Shown here: one piece after another, positions 34,290-43,259 of the stretch
Layout of the letters: every line of letters begins with the position of its first letter
Position numbering within the stretch: position 1 is the stretch's first letter
From: an uncultured Lachnospiraceae bacterium
Lineage (GTDB): Bacteria; Bacillota; Clostridia; Lachnospirales; Lachnospiraceae
Direction: 5' to 3'
Assembly: GCA_910579685.1 (NCBI GenBank)
Contig: CAJTVN010000003.1
Location: 80,300 to 144,299, forward strand
DNA length: 64,000 nt
Notes under the pieces: generated by a model
Database searches by the model: none
Told to the model about the DNA's origin: nothing
The model's input: only the letters and a program-made list of their open reading frames with translations
Position numbers and translations under genes: made by a program

Positions 34290-35151
34290 GAGCTTGTCTT
34301 GTTCCGCTGAAAAACTCCCTGTTTTTATCGCTCATATCCGAAACGCCGGCACAGGAGGGATCGTGAAATTTCTTCGTATTTGTGTTGAGCACATAGTCGT
34401 ACCGGCCTCCCCTGCCGTCTCCCGTTCCGGCCCACGACTCATCCAGCCGGCTCTCTCCCGTGGCATAATCAATGATAACGCCCGGCTGTACATTATAGCA
34501 GTATTCGTTAAAGCAAATCCCCTCTCCGTTGTCCTCCACGGACCAGGCCTCCATCAGGACGCCATAGGCAACGAGATTTTCTCCCTCAAACCAGGGAGTA
34601 ACCCGGTACAGAACATGGTTCCCCGTCTCCTCCACGTAATCCGCTACCAGATTTTCCCAGGGAAGCATTCCCTCCACATTCATATACCGGGTACCCGTGA
34701 TCAGATTTCTCTCGTTATCGTTCTCGCCTGCAAGCTGATATCCGATCAGATGGCAGCGATTATAGAGATACCGGTCAGCGATAACGTTATATTTAACCGT
34801 TTGCCAGCCCGTTGGCTTTACACTGCCAATATCCCCCCTTTCCCCTGTCGGCATCAGTTCCCTGCATATATTTGCATAGGCCGCCCCGCAGCGTCCCAGA
34901 CGATCGAGCTTACTGTATCTTTCAAAAGCATCTGTCGCAGCCTCGTCAGCCGCAAAAAAGGGGATGCCCTCGTTCACCGTAACGTACGCCTCTTTTTCAT
35001 AGGCCGGAAGGGTTTCCCATTGGAAAGCGCCGCCTTCTCCGTTTTCAGGCAGCGAAACCCCTTCCTCCTTCTGCGGAAAACAGCTTTTACAGACCGAAAA
35101 AACCAGCATGGCTGCAAGCAGCCACAGAAAAAGTATCCTTTTCTTTTTCAT
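34246..35151 (-). CDS. Secreted DNA/RNA non-specific endonuclease with C-terminal Cys motif
   Basis: 301 residues. Signal/anchor segment near 4-20 (KRILFLWLLAAMLVFSVC). Nuclease domain about 80-230: DRYLYNRCHLIGYQLAGENDNERNLITGTRYMN, where RCHLIG replaces the DRGH motif of the classic family and NERNLITGT follows, the pattern of streptococcal EndA-type/DNA-entry nucleases. The C-terminus (FHDPSCAGVSDMSDKNREFF, YSPCGRCKP) matches the small Ada-like cysteine-bearing module often appended to such enzymes. Probably degrades extracellular DNA for nutrition or competence. ATG 35151 follows GGAGGATTTGAAGCAAT. Confidence 0.85.
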   Translation of the reverse strand: MKKKRILFLWLLAAMLVFSVCKSCFPQKEEGVSLPENGEGGAFQWETLPAYEKEAYVTVNEGIPFFAADEAATDAFERYSKLDRLGRCGAAYANICRELMPTGERGDIGSVKPTGWQTVKYNVIADRYLYNRCHLIGYQLAGENDNERNLITGTRYMNVEGMLPWENLVADYVEETGNHVLYRVTPWFEGENLVAYGVLMEAWSVEDNGEGICFNEYCYNVQPGVIIDYATGESRLDESWAGTGDGRGGRYDYVLNTNTKKFHDPSCAGVSDMSDKNREFFSGTRQALIEKGYSPCGRCKP

Positions 35152-35186
35152 ATTGCTTCAAATCCTCCTCCGATATGAGCGTTTCG

Positions 35187-36446
35187 TCACAGCTTCAGCT
35201 TTTCCTCCATCCATACCCTGGCATCGGCATGCTCCTCATCTCTTTCCACCCTTCCTATCACATAGCATCTGTGATATTTTTCAATCACCTTTACCGCCGC
35301 ACCACAATGTTCCTTCGGAACTGCCAGCAGCGTGCTGATGCCCAGAGAAAAATTTTCCAGAAAACATTCCCGGTCCATCATATGCAGATTATAAATATAT
35401 TGGAACAGCGCAGGTACCGGTATCGGAGAAATACAAATCCCGGCTCCAAGCCCTCTGGGCATTATACCGTAGCATCTCCTGTTAAACAGCGACCTGTCAA
35501 CGCTGAATACGCCATGTATCAGATGCTTCTTATTCAGCTCGTCAATTGCCTTTACGAAACACGTATTCGGTTTCATCAATTCATCCTTAAAGGCATGGTG
35601 TCCGTCAACTTTTGCGTCCAGAACGTCAGGCCTTCTGTCCAGTATTACTTTAATAAAAGGATAGCTGATCGACGATATGCCCTCTGCAGGCAGTCCGATT
35701 ATGACATCACCCTCTGCGATTTGCTCTCCCGTAATTATATTTTTCCTGTCTGCGATACCCGTGACAAAGGCACTGATTTTATATTCGCAGGCGCTGTAAT
35801 TTACGGCCTGTGCAGCCACCTGCATTCCCGCAAATACAATCTGGCCGCTCTCGCAGGCCTCCTTGAAAGCCTCACCCATTGCGAGAAGCTGGCTCTCATC
35901 ATTGTTTCCGCACAGCACATTCGCCCGCAGTACCGCAGGCTTCACCCCAAAACGTATCAGATTATTGGCCGCATTTGCCACCAGATCCATGCATATTTCC
36001 CTGTCATATCCGTTCTCCATGGCAAAACGCTCCTTGGAACCGGGAACATGGGTTGCGAACACAGACACCGGCTCATCCATTCCCACTAAATCCGGCCTGA
36101 AAAAGACCGGGTCGGATTCCTTTGCATGAAGCAGCATGTCGTCCGTGGTCACAAGGCCTGTCAATCTCTCCTTCGTCATATGAAGCCTTTTGACGTCCAG
36201 ACCGGAATCCATATAGCTGATGACTCTTCTCTCCCCTGCAAATCCATTGAGCAGAAAATCCACAGTGGTTTCAAGCATCGTGGCAATATCGTAAATAATA
36301 TCCACCGATGGCAGGCTGATCCCCTGCTCCCATCTTGAGACCGCCTGATAGGACACATTAAGCGCCTGTGCAAGCTGCTTCTGTGTCAGTCCCTTCTCTC
36401 TGCGTTGCGCCGCAATCGCCCTTCCCACCTTTTCCCTGTCAATCAT
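35187..36446 (-). CDS. XRE helix-turn-helix fused to a PurM-like (AIR synthase-related) domain
   Basis: 419 residues. Residues about 8-62 are a standard XRE HTH (IAAQRREKGLTQKQLAQALNVSYQAVSRWEQGISLPSVDIIYDIATML). From about 75 the chain follows the PurM fold: SYMDSGLDVKR (compare YADSGVD), then FATHVPGSKERFA where PurM has the DGVGTK ATP-site motif, NAANNLIRFGVKPAVL for NDILAQGAEPL, GDVIIGLPAEGISS for GDILLGLASSG, and NFSLGISTLLAVPKE near the end. Catalytic residues of the DGVGTK motif are changed, so I infer a ligand-sensing regulator rather than an enzyme. ATG 36446 follows AGGGAGGATATCC. Targets unknown. Confidence 0.85.
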   Translation of the reverse strand: MIDREKVGRAIAAQRREKGLTQKQLAQALNVSYQAVSRWEQGISLPSVDIIYDIATMLETTVDFLLNGFAGERRVISYMDSGLDVKRLHMTKERLTGLVTTDDMLLHAKESDPVFFRPDLVGMDEPVSVFATHVPGSKERFAMENGYDREICMDLVANAANNLIRFGVKPAVLRANVLCGNNDESQLLAMGEAFKEACESGQIVFAGMQVAAQAVNYSACEYKISAFVTGIADRKNIITGEQIAEGDVIIGLPAEGISSISYPFIKVILDRRPDVLDAKVDGHHAFKDELMKPNTCFVKAIDELNKKHLIHGVFSVDRSLFNRRCYGIMPRGLGAGICISPIPVPALFQYIYNLHMMDRECFLENFSLGISTLLAVPKEHCGAAVKVIEKYHRCYVIGRVERDEEHADARVWMEEKLKL

Positions 36447-36583
36447 GGATATCCTCCCTTATCTGCCAATACAAAATTCTTTTTGTCAATTTTATCATAG
36501 GACAGGCTCGTTAACAATCAACCAGATATTGAGAGGCAGAGAAAGACTCAATTGAAACGGCCTGTTTCGAACCCAGAAGAAAA

Positions 36584-36605
36584 GGCGGAGTTTTTACACT
36601 CCGCC
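36584..36605 (-). terminator. Terminator of the ADP-ribosylglycohydrolase operon
   Basis: GGCGGAGT and ACTCCGCC with a 6-base loop, then TTTTCTTC on the minus strand. The stop codon of the last gene (sugar kinase, 36594) lies in the loop. Confidence 0.85.
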
Positions 36606-37496
36606 GCATCCTTTATCCAAAAACAAATCCACATCCGGCGTTCGGGGAATGGAATCCGCCGCACCCTTTTTCATTACCGCCAGCGCCGAGGCCGCACAGG
36701 CTCTGCGCAGGCTCTCCTTCTTCCCGCGCCCCTGCAAAACTCCCGCCAGATAATAGCCGGTAAAGGTATCTCCCGCCGCAGTGGTATCCACCGCCTTCAC
36801 GCAAAAGGCCGGAACCGATACCGTCTCCTTTCTTCCTCCAAGGCAGACGCCCTTTTCTCCTAATGTCAGAACGATCTCGCTTTGCGGATACGTCTGCCTA
36901 AGCCTTTCCAAAATCTTCTCCGGCGTCTTCTCTCCGCTCATCTGCCTGCCCTCTGTCTCATTGATCAGAAAGGTATCCACCCTTTCCAGGCCGTAATCCA
37001 GAAGCTTTTCCTCAAAGGGAGAGGGGTTTAACACGATTTTCATCTTCTTCCGAAAAGCTCTCTCAATCAGTTCGTCCACCAGATTAATCTCATTCTGGAG
37101 AAGGAGGATGTCTCCCTCCCCAAAAGAGCGCAGCACATTTTCAATGTGTTCCAAAGAGTTTTTGCGGTTGGCGCCTCCATAGAGGAGAATACAGTTTTCC
37201 CCCGAAGGCGTCACCTGAATGACCGCATGGCCGCTTTTTCCCTCGCAATTCCTGATAAAATCCGTGCGGATTCTCTCCTGCCTGCACACCTCGAGAAGCC
37301 GGCCGCCATCCTCGCCCGCCATGCCCGCATGAAATACGCTGACACCGGCCCTTGCCAGGGCTATGGACTGATTCAGGCCCTTGCCTCCGCAGTGGGTCTG
37401 CAGATTTTCCGAGGCAAGCGTCTCGCCCGGCCTCACCATATGACTGACCCGGTATGTATAATCATAATTCAACGACCCAAAATTCAGTACCTTCAC
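36594..37496 (-). CDS. PfkB-family sugar kinase (ribokinase-like)
   Basis: 300 residues, starting at GTG 37496 after AGGAGGAAAAACCT. N-terminal signature GGKGLNQSIALARAG and C-terminal ATP/anion-hole motif DTTAAGDTFTGYY with the catalytic Asp, as in ribokinase. It phosphorylates a free sugar, ribose or a related pentose or hexose, in the cytoplasm. Last gene of the operon that also encodes two ADP-ribosylglycohydrolase-family enzymes and a second kinase domain; it would capture the sugar they release. Confidence 0.88.
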   Translation of the reverse strand: MKVLNFGSLNYDYTYRVSHMVRPGETLASENLQTHCGGKGLNQSIALARAGVSVFHAGMAGEDGGRLLEVCRQERIRTDFIRNCEGKSGHAVIQVTPSGENCILLYGGANRKNSLEHIENVLRSFGEGDILLLQNEINLVDELIERAFRKKMKIVLNPSPFEEKLLDYGLERVDTFLINETEGRQMSGEKTPEKILERLRQTYPQSEIVLTLGEKGVCLGGRKETVSVPAFCVKAVDTTAAGDTFTGYYLAGVLQGRGKKESLRRACAASALAVMKKGAADSIPRTPDVDLFLDKGCGGV

Positions 37497-37508
37497 AGGT
37501 TTTTCCTC

Positions 37509-39623
37509 CTAAGTCCCCGATGTGTTTTCTACCTGCACCGCAAAATCTCCAAACAGCGTTCTTCCCATGGAACGGCTTCCGCAGCCGTACATGCCGTAAG
37601 CAAAATCGCCGTCTTCCGCTTCCAGAAGCTTCTCCCCGTCCACGGATAACGTCAGCTTCTCTCCTGCGGCTTTCAGTGTAAGCAGATACTCTCTGCCCTC
37701 CCTTCGGGAAAACTCCCTGCGGCAGAGCGTCTCAAAACCAAAATTATTTTTGTAGATTACAACGTCGCTGCCCTCAAATCCCGCAGCATAGAACCGCATT
37801 GCCCCCTGGGCCCGGATCAGAAGCAGCTGGCTGCTCCCATTCAACGCAAGAACCCCTGACGAAACCGAGCAGTCTGCGGCATAGTAATTTCCCGCATAGG
37901 CAAAAGCCTCCCCGCAGCACATAAGGGACAGCTTTCCTTCCGTCACCTCCCAGGCTCCGTGATCCGCGGAAAAAGGGGTGACCGTGCCGAATTCCTTTTT
38001 CTGCTTTGCAAAGCAAATCCTGTAATTCTGGACGGAATCCACACAGAAATCATCCAGGTACACGCATCCCGTGGTTCTCGACTTGGAAGGCGTATTCGGC
38101 TGCAGGACAAAGCCCACCTCGTCAATCAAAGCTCCCTGCGTATCCGGCACCGTAAATTCCAGCCGCTTCCACTCATTCCGTACCAGCTTTACGGCGCCGC
38201 CGATCCATTCCTTTTTGTCGAAAGCCGTCCTGACATAGGGAGCCACATCCGTCTCCTCCCAGCCATCCCACTGATCCAGATACAGCTGCATGCTGACTCT
38301 CTGCCCGGAATAGACCTGCGGGGTCAGAACCGGAGCGTATCTCTCATCCGAGAAAGCGTCCCTGCTATAAAAGGGCTTGTAAAATATCTTGCAGGTATTT
38401 CCCCGAACCATTCGGTTCATCAGGATTTTCAGGGAACCCTTTCCTGTACAGGCATGTTCCGCGCTGTGCTCCATACTGCAAAAATACGAGTTGGAAACCT
38501 GAAAACCGTGGGTGGATCCCGGGAGCTCAAAATCAAACCAAAGCGTCCCGTCCTTCGGCAGATTCCACTGTGCGGGCACGCTCTCTCCCTGTGCGGCCAT
38601 CCCAAGCGCCGCAACTTCCTTCGCATAGGAAGGCGCATCCAGTATGTTCAGATAGCCGGAGATTCCTGACAGAATCAGACTGTCATTTATGGGACTGCGA
38701 TAGTGTTTGGGAACGCTCTCGATTCCTGTCATTACCCCGAGTATGGTTCCCACATTTCCCGCATTGCAGTCCGTATCCCAGCTGCACATTACCGCAATCT
38801 CTATTGTCCTGGCAAAATCCCCCTGCCCGTAAAGCATGGCCAAAACGCATACGCCCGCATTGGGTATTATATGGCATACGCCGGGATAGCGGTCATATCC
38901 CCACTCTTTTACCAGCATTTCATAGCAGCCGCGCCAGTTTTCCGGATGCTCCCTGTGAAAGGCTTTTACCGCCTCCGCCACCGCCCTGTAGCGGCTCTCC
39001 TTCGGGATCTGGGCCAATCCCGCCTCGATCACGTCCTCAATCCGATTCTGCGTAAAGGCGCAGGCAATGCAGGCGGCGATAAAGCGCGCGCCGTACAGGC
39101 CCTCTCCGTCATGGGAAACGCTTGCCGCAGCCTGTGCGTCATCCGCAGCCTTTTGCGGATTTCCCGGGTAAAGCAGCCCCCAGGTGTCGATAAAAATCTG
39201 TCCGCCGATCTGCTCCGCCATAACTTTTCCGTTCTGCCTCTCACTTCCGGATTCGGGTGCGGGAATTCCGTTTTTCAGGTTCAGATAGGCCGTATGCTCC
39301 GTGCTGACGCCGTAACCGCCCCACCAGAACATTCCAACCCCTTCTCTTGTGTAGTTCAGCCAGGCCCTGGCCACATCCCGGGCCGTCACCCTTCTGTGTG
39401 CCGCATCATCCCGCAGGGCCCTCAAAAAATATACCGGCCCGTTCACATCGTCATCCGCCGCAAATTTTTTGTAATCCCTCACGTAATCCCGGATATCTCC
39501 GTAGGTATCCCGGATCCGCTCATATGTCCACACGGCCGGCTCCAGCGCCGCTCCCAGCCGGATCCCGATATTCATGCCAAGGAAGCCGGCATAAACCTTT
39601 TCCAGATAATTAGTCGTATCCAT
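37509..39623 (-). CDS. ADP-ribosylglycohydrolase-family protein with C-terminal beta-sandwich region
   Basis: 704 residues. ARH domain at about 1-345: start LEKVYAGFLGMNIGIRLG, Mg-site segment AADDDVNGPVYFLRAL, and the late pair SWDTDCNAGNVGTILG. The remaining ~350 residues look like two jelly-roll modules (WFDFELPGSTHGFQVSN, GCVYLDDFCVDSV, ASGVLALNG-like strands), suggesting carbohydrate binding. ARH enzymes hydrolyse N- or O-glycosidic bonds to ribose; the true substrate here is unknown. Cytoplasmic, no signal peptide. ATG 39623, eight bases after the stop of the other ARH gene, has AGGGGG before it. Confidence 0.85.
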   Translation of the reverse strand: MDTTNYLEKVYAGFLGMNIGIRLGAALEPAVWTYERIRDTYGDIRDYVRDYKKFAADDDVNGPVYFLRALRDDAAHRRVTARDVARAWLNYTREGVGMFWWGGYGVSTEHTAYLNLKNGIPAPESGSERQNGKVMAEQIGGQIFIDTWGLLYPGNPQKAADDAQAAASVSHDGEGLYGARFIAACIACAFTQNRIEDVIEAGLAQIPKESRYRAVAEAVKAFHREHPENWRGCYEMLVKEWGYDRYPGVCHIIPNAGVCVLAMLYGQGDFARTIEIAVMCSWDTDCNAGNVGTILGVMTGIESVPKHYRSPINDSLILSGISGYLNILDAPSYAKEVAALGMAAQGESVPAQWNLPKDGTLWFDFELPGSTHGFQVSNSYFCSMEHSAEHACTGKGSLKILMNRMVRGNTCKIFYKPFYSRDAFSDERYAPVLTPQVYSGQRVSMQLYLDQWDGWEETDVAPYVRTAFDKKEWIGGAVKLVRNEWKRLEFTVPDTQGALIDEVGFVLQPNTPSKSRTTGCVYLDDFCVDSVQNYRICFAKQKKEFGTVTPFSADHGAWEVTEGKLSLMCCGEAFAYAGNYYAADCSVSSGVLALNGSSQLLLIRAQGAMRFYAAGFEGSDVVIYKNNFGFETLCRREFSRREGREYLLTLKAAGEKLTLSVDGEKLLEAEDGDFAYGMYGCGSRSMGRTLFGDFAVQVENTSGT

Positions 39624-39631
39624 TGTACCCC

Positions 39632-40618
39632 CTAACGTATCAGCTCCGCAAGCTTTTCCGCATAAGAAAATAAATCGATCCCCTTGGCAAAGGCCAGACA
39701 GGTTCCGGAAGGATATCTTGTCTTGGCAAGCCAGTGCTCAGGTATGTTCCCGGCTCCGTATCTGGCTCCCAGAACCGCTCCCGCAACCGCCCCGATGGTA
39801 TCCGCATCCCTGCCGAAATTCGAGGCGAGAATCAATCCTGACTTAAAGGAACCGTGTTCCAGCTTAAGGCAGCCAAACACCTCAGGCAGCGCCTCCGCCA
39901 CAGTGGAGCGGTGCGTGGAAAACAGCTGGTCGTGGAGCGGCATCCATGCATCCGCAACACGTCCTTCGGCCCGCTCCACAATCTCAAAGGCCCGCTCCAG
40001 GCAGGCCCGGAACCAGGAATCCTCCGGGGCCGTCTTTTTCACCGCCTCAAGGATCTCGTCCATTTCCGCATCTACCATAGCCAGGGAAACCGCAACCGCA
40101 ACGGCCTGGGCCCCCCAGATTCCCTCCCGGTAATGGCTGACGCAGGCATCCTCCTTCGCCAGATGGGCCGCCCTCTCCGGATCTCCCGCACAGACGATTC
40201 CGATAGGGCCGCTTCGCATCGCCGCGCCGTCACTCATATAATAGGCGTTAAACCTTCCGGAATCAGGGGGACGGATCCCTCTTCTTAAATTGTTGCATGC
40301 TTCCACCTCGCTGACGCCTCCCCGCTTTAGTTCGTCCTGCGTGGCCACATGCTCCATCCACAGTTCCACCACATCCTCCGTGGTAAAGCTTCCCCCATGC
40401 TTGATCAGATTATATGCGGTAAGCAGGGCAAACTCCGTATCATCCGTGCTCCAGGAAGCCCCTTTCTGAAAATCCGTGGTGATCCCATAGTCCCTCTGAA
40501 AATCCGGTTTTCTGGCCGCATCTCCAAAGGAGTCGCCTATGGCAAGACCACACAGAGAACCCTTCGCCTTATCCAGCGCCAGTTGTCTGTCCTTTACCAG
40601 TTCTTCTCTTTTTCTCAT
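39632..40618 (-). CDS. ADP-ribosylglycohydrolase-family protein
   Basis: 328 residues from ATG 40618 (AAGGAGGAATTTC before it); the frame is open further to 40699 without a binding site. Motifs GSLCGLAIGDSFGDA, WSTDDTEFALL (first metal site) and NFGRDADTIGAVAGAVLGA (second metal site) are all canonical, so the dinuclear Mg centre is intact. Single-domain, unlike its downstream neighbour. Follows the binding-protein gene by about 100 bases on the same strand. Likely cleaves an imported glycoside; whether the aglycone is ADP-ribose-like, a nucleobase or something else is not shown. Confidence 0.9.
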   Translation of the reverse strand: MRKREELVKDRQLALDKAKGSLCGLAIGDSFGDAARKPDFQRDYGITTDFQKGASWSTDDTEFALLTAYNLIKHGGSFTTEDVVELWMEHVATQDELKRGGVSEVEACNNLRRGIRPPDSGRFNAYYMSDGAAMRSGPIGIVCAGDPERAAHLAKEDACVSHYREGIWGAQAVAVAVSLAMVDAEMDEILEAVKKTAPEDSWFRACLERAFEIVERAEGRVADAWMPLHDQLFSTHRSTVAEALPEVFGCLKLEHGSFKSGLILASNFGRDADTIGAVAGAVLGARYGAGNIPEHWLAKTRYPSGTCLAFAKGIDLFSYAEKLAELIR

Positions 40619-40717
40619 GAAATTCCTCCTTGCCGCCATGGAATGAGGCAGCATAACCGGCCGCAGCCTCCTGTCATGCTGCCTCATCAGGGCTGTCATT
40701 TATGGCGTCTTCTTAAA

Positions 40718-42274
40718 TTACTTCAACACTGTGTTAATATATTCCGTTACCTGTGCGCCGCCTGCGTCATTCCAGGACTGTACGTAAGCATCCCAGTCAG
40801 CCTCTGTCTTGTTGCCCATTACGAAGTCTGCCGCAAACTCCTTGTAAACCGCCGTGCATGCATCCCAGGCAACCGCATAGTCGGAGGGAATTACCACCGC
40901 ATTGTCCTCACTGGAGTATTCAAGGAACATATCCAGTGATTTCTGTCCCTGCTCGCTCATGTAAGGGGTCTTCTCACTCATCTTGCTCATATCCAGATTG
41001 TCCGTCAGTCCCCATATCACACTGTACCAGCTGTTGTGCGCATCCAGAAGCTCATACTTTCCGTCTGCATCAATATTGTAGTGAGTTCCCTCGAATCCCA
41101 GAAGATCCAGGACTCTTCCCTCCGGACTTGCCGCATATTCCAGCACCTGGAACGCAAGATCCTTGTGCTCGGAGAGTGCGCTGATCGCCATTCCTCTGGA
41201 TTCCTTGCTGATGTCAATGGGCGTATAGCCCTGTCCGATACCCTTTGCGGGAGGAAGCACCGTAAGCACGGCGCCTTCTCCGTTCGCCTTCTGCTGCTTG
41301 GTGTTATAGCTGTCAACCACGTCGCCCTGGGTACCGGATACGATAGCCGCCCCGTCCCCAAAGAACTTGTTCTCTTTGTCTTCCCAGTTAGCGGAAGCAT
41401 ATTCGTTGTCCAGAAGTCCCTCTTTGTAGAGCTGTGCGTAGAATTTCAGTTCTTCCAGCTCATTCTCGCTGACACGGCCGTAAATATAGCTGCCGTCCTG
41501 CTCCACCCATGTGGTGGAAAGCCCGAATGCCTGGTCAAATACGTTGTTGATTTCCGCCAGGTCGCCCGCTACCGTGTAAGCCGCCAGATAGCCGCCCTGT
41601 TCCTTGGCCTCCACCATCAGCTGATGATAATTCTCAACGGAAGGATCCGCAAGGAAGGTATCCTTCACCGGACACTTATCAAAAATATCCGTCCGAATTA
41701 CCGGTACCTTTGTGCTCAAAACGGACAGATACAAAAGATAGGGATAATTTTTCTGCCTCGTCTGGATATAAGGGCGGGCGTCCACCATTCCCTTGATATA
41801 AGTGGAGCTCTCAATGTACGGTGTGAGATCCTCCAGAATCTGCTGGTTCAATGCGAAATCCTCATCACCGCCCTGGAAATAGATGATATCCGGAATGTCG
41901 CCGCTGTTCAGCAGAAGCGCCAGATTCTCTGAGTAAGTACCGCTCTGAAGGGAAACCAGCTCGATCTGTGCGTTAATACCTGCCTCTTCCAGCCCTGCGT
42001 TGAATCTTTCCATCCATTCCTGATAAACCGGATCTTCCGGGCTGACGTCCTTCTCAATCATCCGCAGCGTCACCTTTTCCCCGCCGTCTGCGGATTCCGG
42101 CTCCTTGCTCTCCTCCTGGCCGGCCTCTTCCTGCTCCGGGGCCTGCGCAGCGCTCTCCTCCTTTTCCGCAGGCGCTTCCTGCGTCGCTCCTCCCGCATCG
42201 GAACTGCCGCAGCCCGCAAGCATACCGACCGCAAGCATTCCAGTCATCATCAATGCCAACAACCTCTTCTTCAT
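40718..42274 (-). CDS. Extracellular solute-binding lipoprotein (LplA-like), ARH operon
   Basis: 518 residues. Signal peptide MKKRLLALMMTGMLAVGML and lipobox LAGC, then an acidic Glu/Ala/Pro linker to about 70, then a family-1 type binding fold (VTLRMIEKDVSPEDPVYQEWMERFN...DIPDIIYFQGGDEDF...SPEGRVLDLLGFEGTHYNID). Receptor of the transporter encoded directly upstream; a stem-loop separates it from the permease gene. ATG 42274 follows AAGGAGGTTAAGGT. Ligand unknown; expected to be the glycoside processed by the two ARH-family enzymes. Confidence 0.9.
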   Translation of the reverse strand: MKKRLLALMMTGMLAVGMLAGCGSSDAGGATQEAPAEKEESAAQAPEQEEAGQEESKEPESADGGEKVTLRMIEKDVSPEDPVYQEWMERFNAGLEEAGINAQIELVSLQSGTYSENLALLLNSGDIPDIIYFQGGDEDFALNQQILEDLTPYIESSTYIKGMVDARPYIQTRQKNYPYLLYLSVLSTKVPVIRTDIFDKCPVKDTFLADPSVENYHQLMVEAKEQGGYLAAYTVAGDLAEINNVFDQAFGLSTTWVEQDGSYIYGRVSENELEELKFYAQLYKEGLLDNEYASANWEDKENKFFGDGAAIVSGTQGDVVDSYNTKQQKANGEGAVLTVLPPAKGIGQGYTPIDISKESRGMAISALSEHKDLAFQVLEYAASPEGRVLDLLGFEGTHYNIDADGKYELLDAHNSWYSVIWGLTDNLDMSKMSEKTPYMSEQGQKSLDMFLEYSSEDNAVVIPSDYAVAWDACTAVYKEFAADFVMGNKTEADWDAYVQSWNDAGGAQVTEYINTVLK

Positions 42275-42303
42275 ACCTTAACCTCCTTAAAAAATTTATT
42301 ATC

Positions 42304-42338
42304 AAGACGTTTCGCTTCCTTAAAGCGCGGCACGTCTT
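42304..42338 (-). promoter_or_regulatory. Intercistronic stem-loop between permease and receptor genes (ARH operon)
   Basis: AAGACG (42304-42309) pairs with CGTCTT (42333-42338), with an inner CGCTT/AAGCG stem. No T run. Same position as the hairpin at 7722-7766 in locus 1, which supports a role in setting receptor-to-permease ratio. Confidence 0.55.
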
Positions 42339-42377
42339 ACGCCCTTTTCAAAACATTTCCCGAAGGAATCATGGCTT

Positions 42378-43256
42378 TTATTCCTTCACTCCTCCCGCCA
42401 GCACCCCGCTGGTGTAATATTTCAGAATAAACGGGTAAAGAAGCAGGATGGGCACCATGGTCACAATAATGGTGGCCGCCCGCAAAGCGCTGACATTGAT
42501 TGCGCTCAGGTCCAGCGTTCCCAGCGCCGAGAGCGCCGTCGTATCCCCTTCCACAACAAACTGCCTAAGGAACACCTGCAGTACCGTATTCCCCCTTGAG
42601 GAAAGGAAAATACTGCTGTGGAAGAACTCATTCCACCGGTAAACCGCATAAAACATTCCGACCGTGATGATCGGTATCTTGTTCAGCGGAAGGAAAATGC
42701 TGAACAGAATTTTGATATGCCCTGCCCCGTCAATTCTGGCCGCCTCCAGCAGCGCCTCCGGCGTCTCCGAGAAGAACCGCATCAGCAGAATAACGTTGTA
42801 CACACTGACGGAACGGTACAGCACCATGGACCAAAGGCTGTCGAGAAGATGCACATCCTTCATCACAAAGTACTCCTGGATAATTCCCGGTTCAAAAATC
42901 ATCATGACGATCAGGAAAACCATAATCACTTTCTTCCCCACCAGATTCGGCCGGGTCAGCGCATAGGCCAGGGACGTGGTCACGAGAATATTAACCACCA
43001 CTCCCACAATGGTGATAAACAGGGAATTCTTCAACGCCGTCCAGATAATCTGATTGCTGAAAATCACCTCATAATGGATCAGATCCAATCCGCTTGGCCA
43101 CACCTGATAGCCTTTCATCCTGGGAACCAGCGACGGATCCGACAGGGATTTCGCCAGCAGATTCAGAATCGGGATCAGCATGGTCAGCGCGATCACGAGC
43201 ATAAAAAGATTCAGGACAAGCTCTCCGGGATCAAATTTCTTCTTTTTTCTCTTCAT
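42378..43256 (-). CDS. Carbohydrate ABC transporter permease (LplC-like), ARH operon
   Basis: 292 residues, six membrane segments. EAA loop LEAARIDGAGHIKILFSIFLPLNK and the terminal FILKYYTSGVLAGGVKE mark the LplC group. Starts three bases after the stop of the LplB-like gene. Forms the translocation channel with that protein; the ATPase must come from elsewhere in the genome. Confidence 0.93.
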   Translation of the reverse strand: MKRKKKKFDPGELVLNLFMLVIALTMLIPILNLLAKSLSDPSLVPRMKGYQVWPSGLDLIHYEVIFSNQIIWTALKNSLFITIVGVVVNILVTTSLAYALTRPNLVGKKVIMVFLIVMMIFEPGIIQEYFVMKDVHLLDSLWSMVLYRSVSVYNVILLMRFFSETPEALLEAARIDGAGHIKILFSIFLPLNKIPIITVGMFYAVYRWNEFFHSSIFLSSRGNTVLQVFLRQFVVEGDTTALSALGTLDLSAINVSALRAATIIVTMVPILLLYPFILKYYTSGVLAGGVKE

Positions 43257-43259
43257 GAT

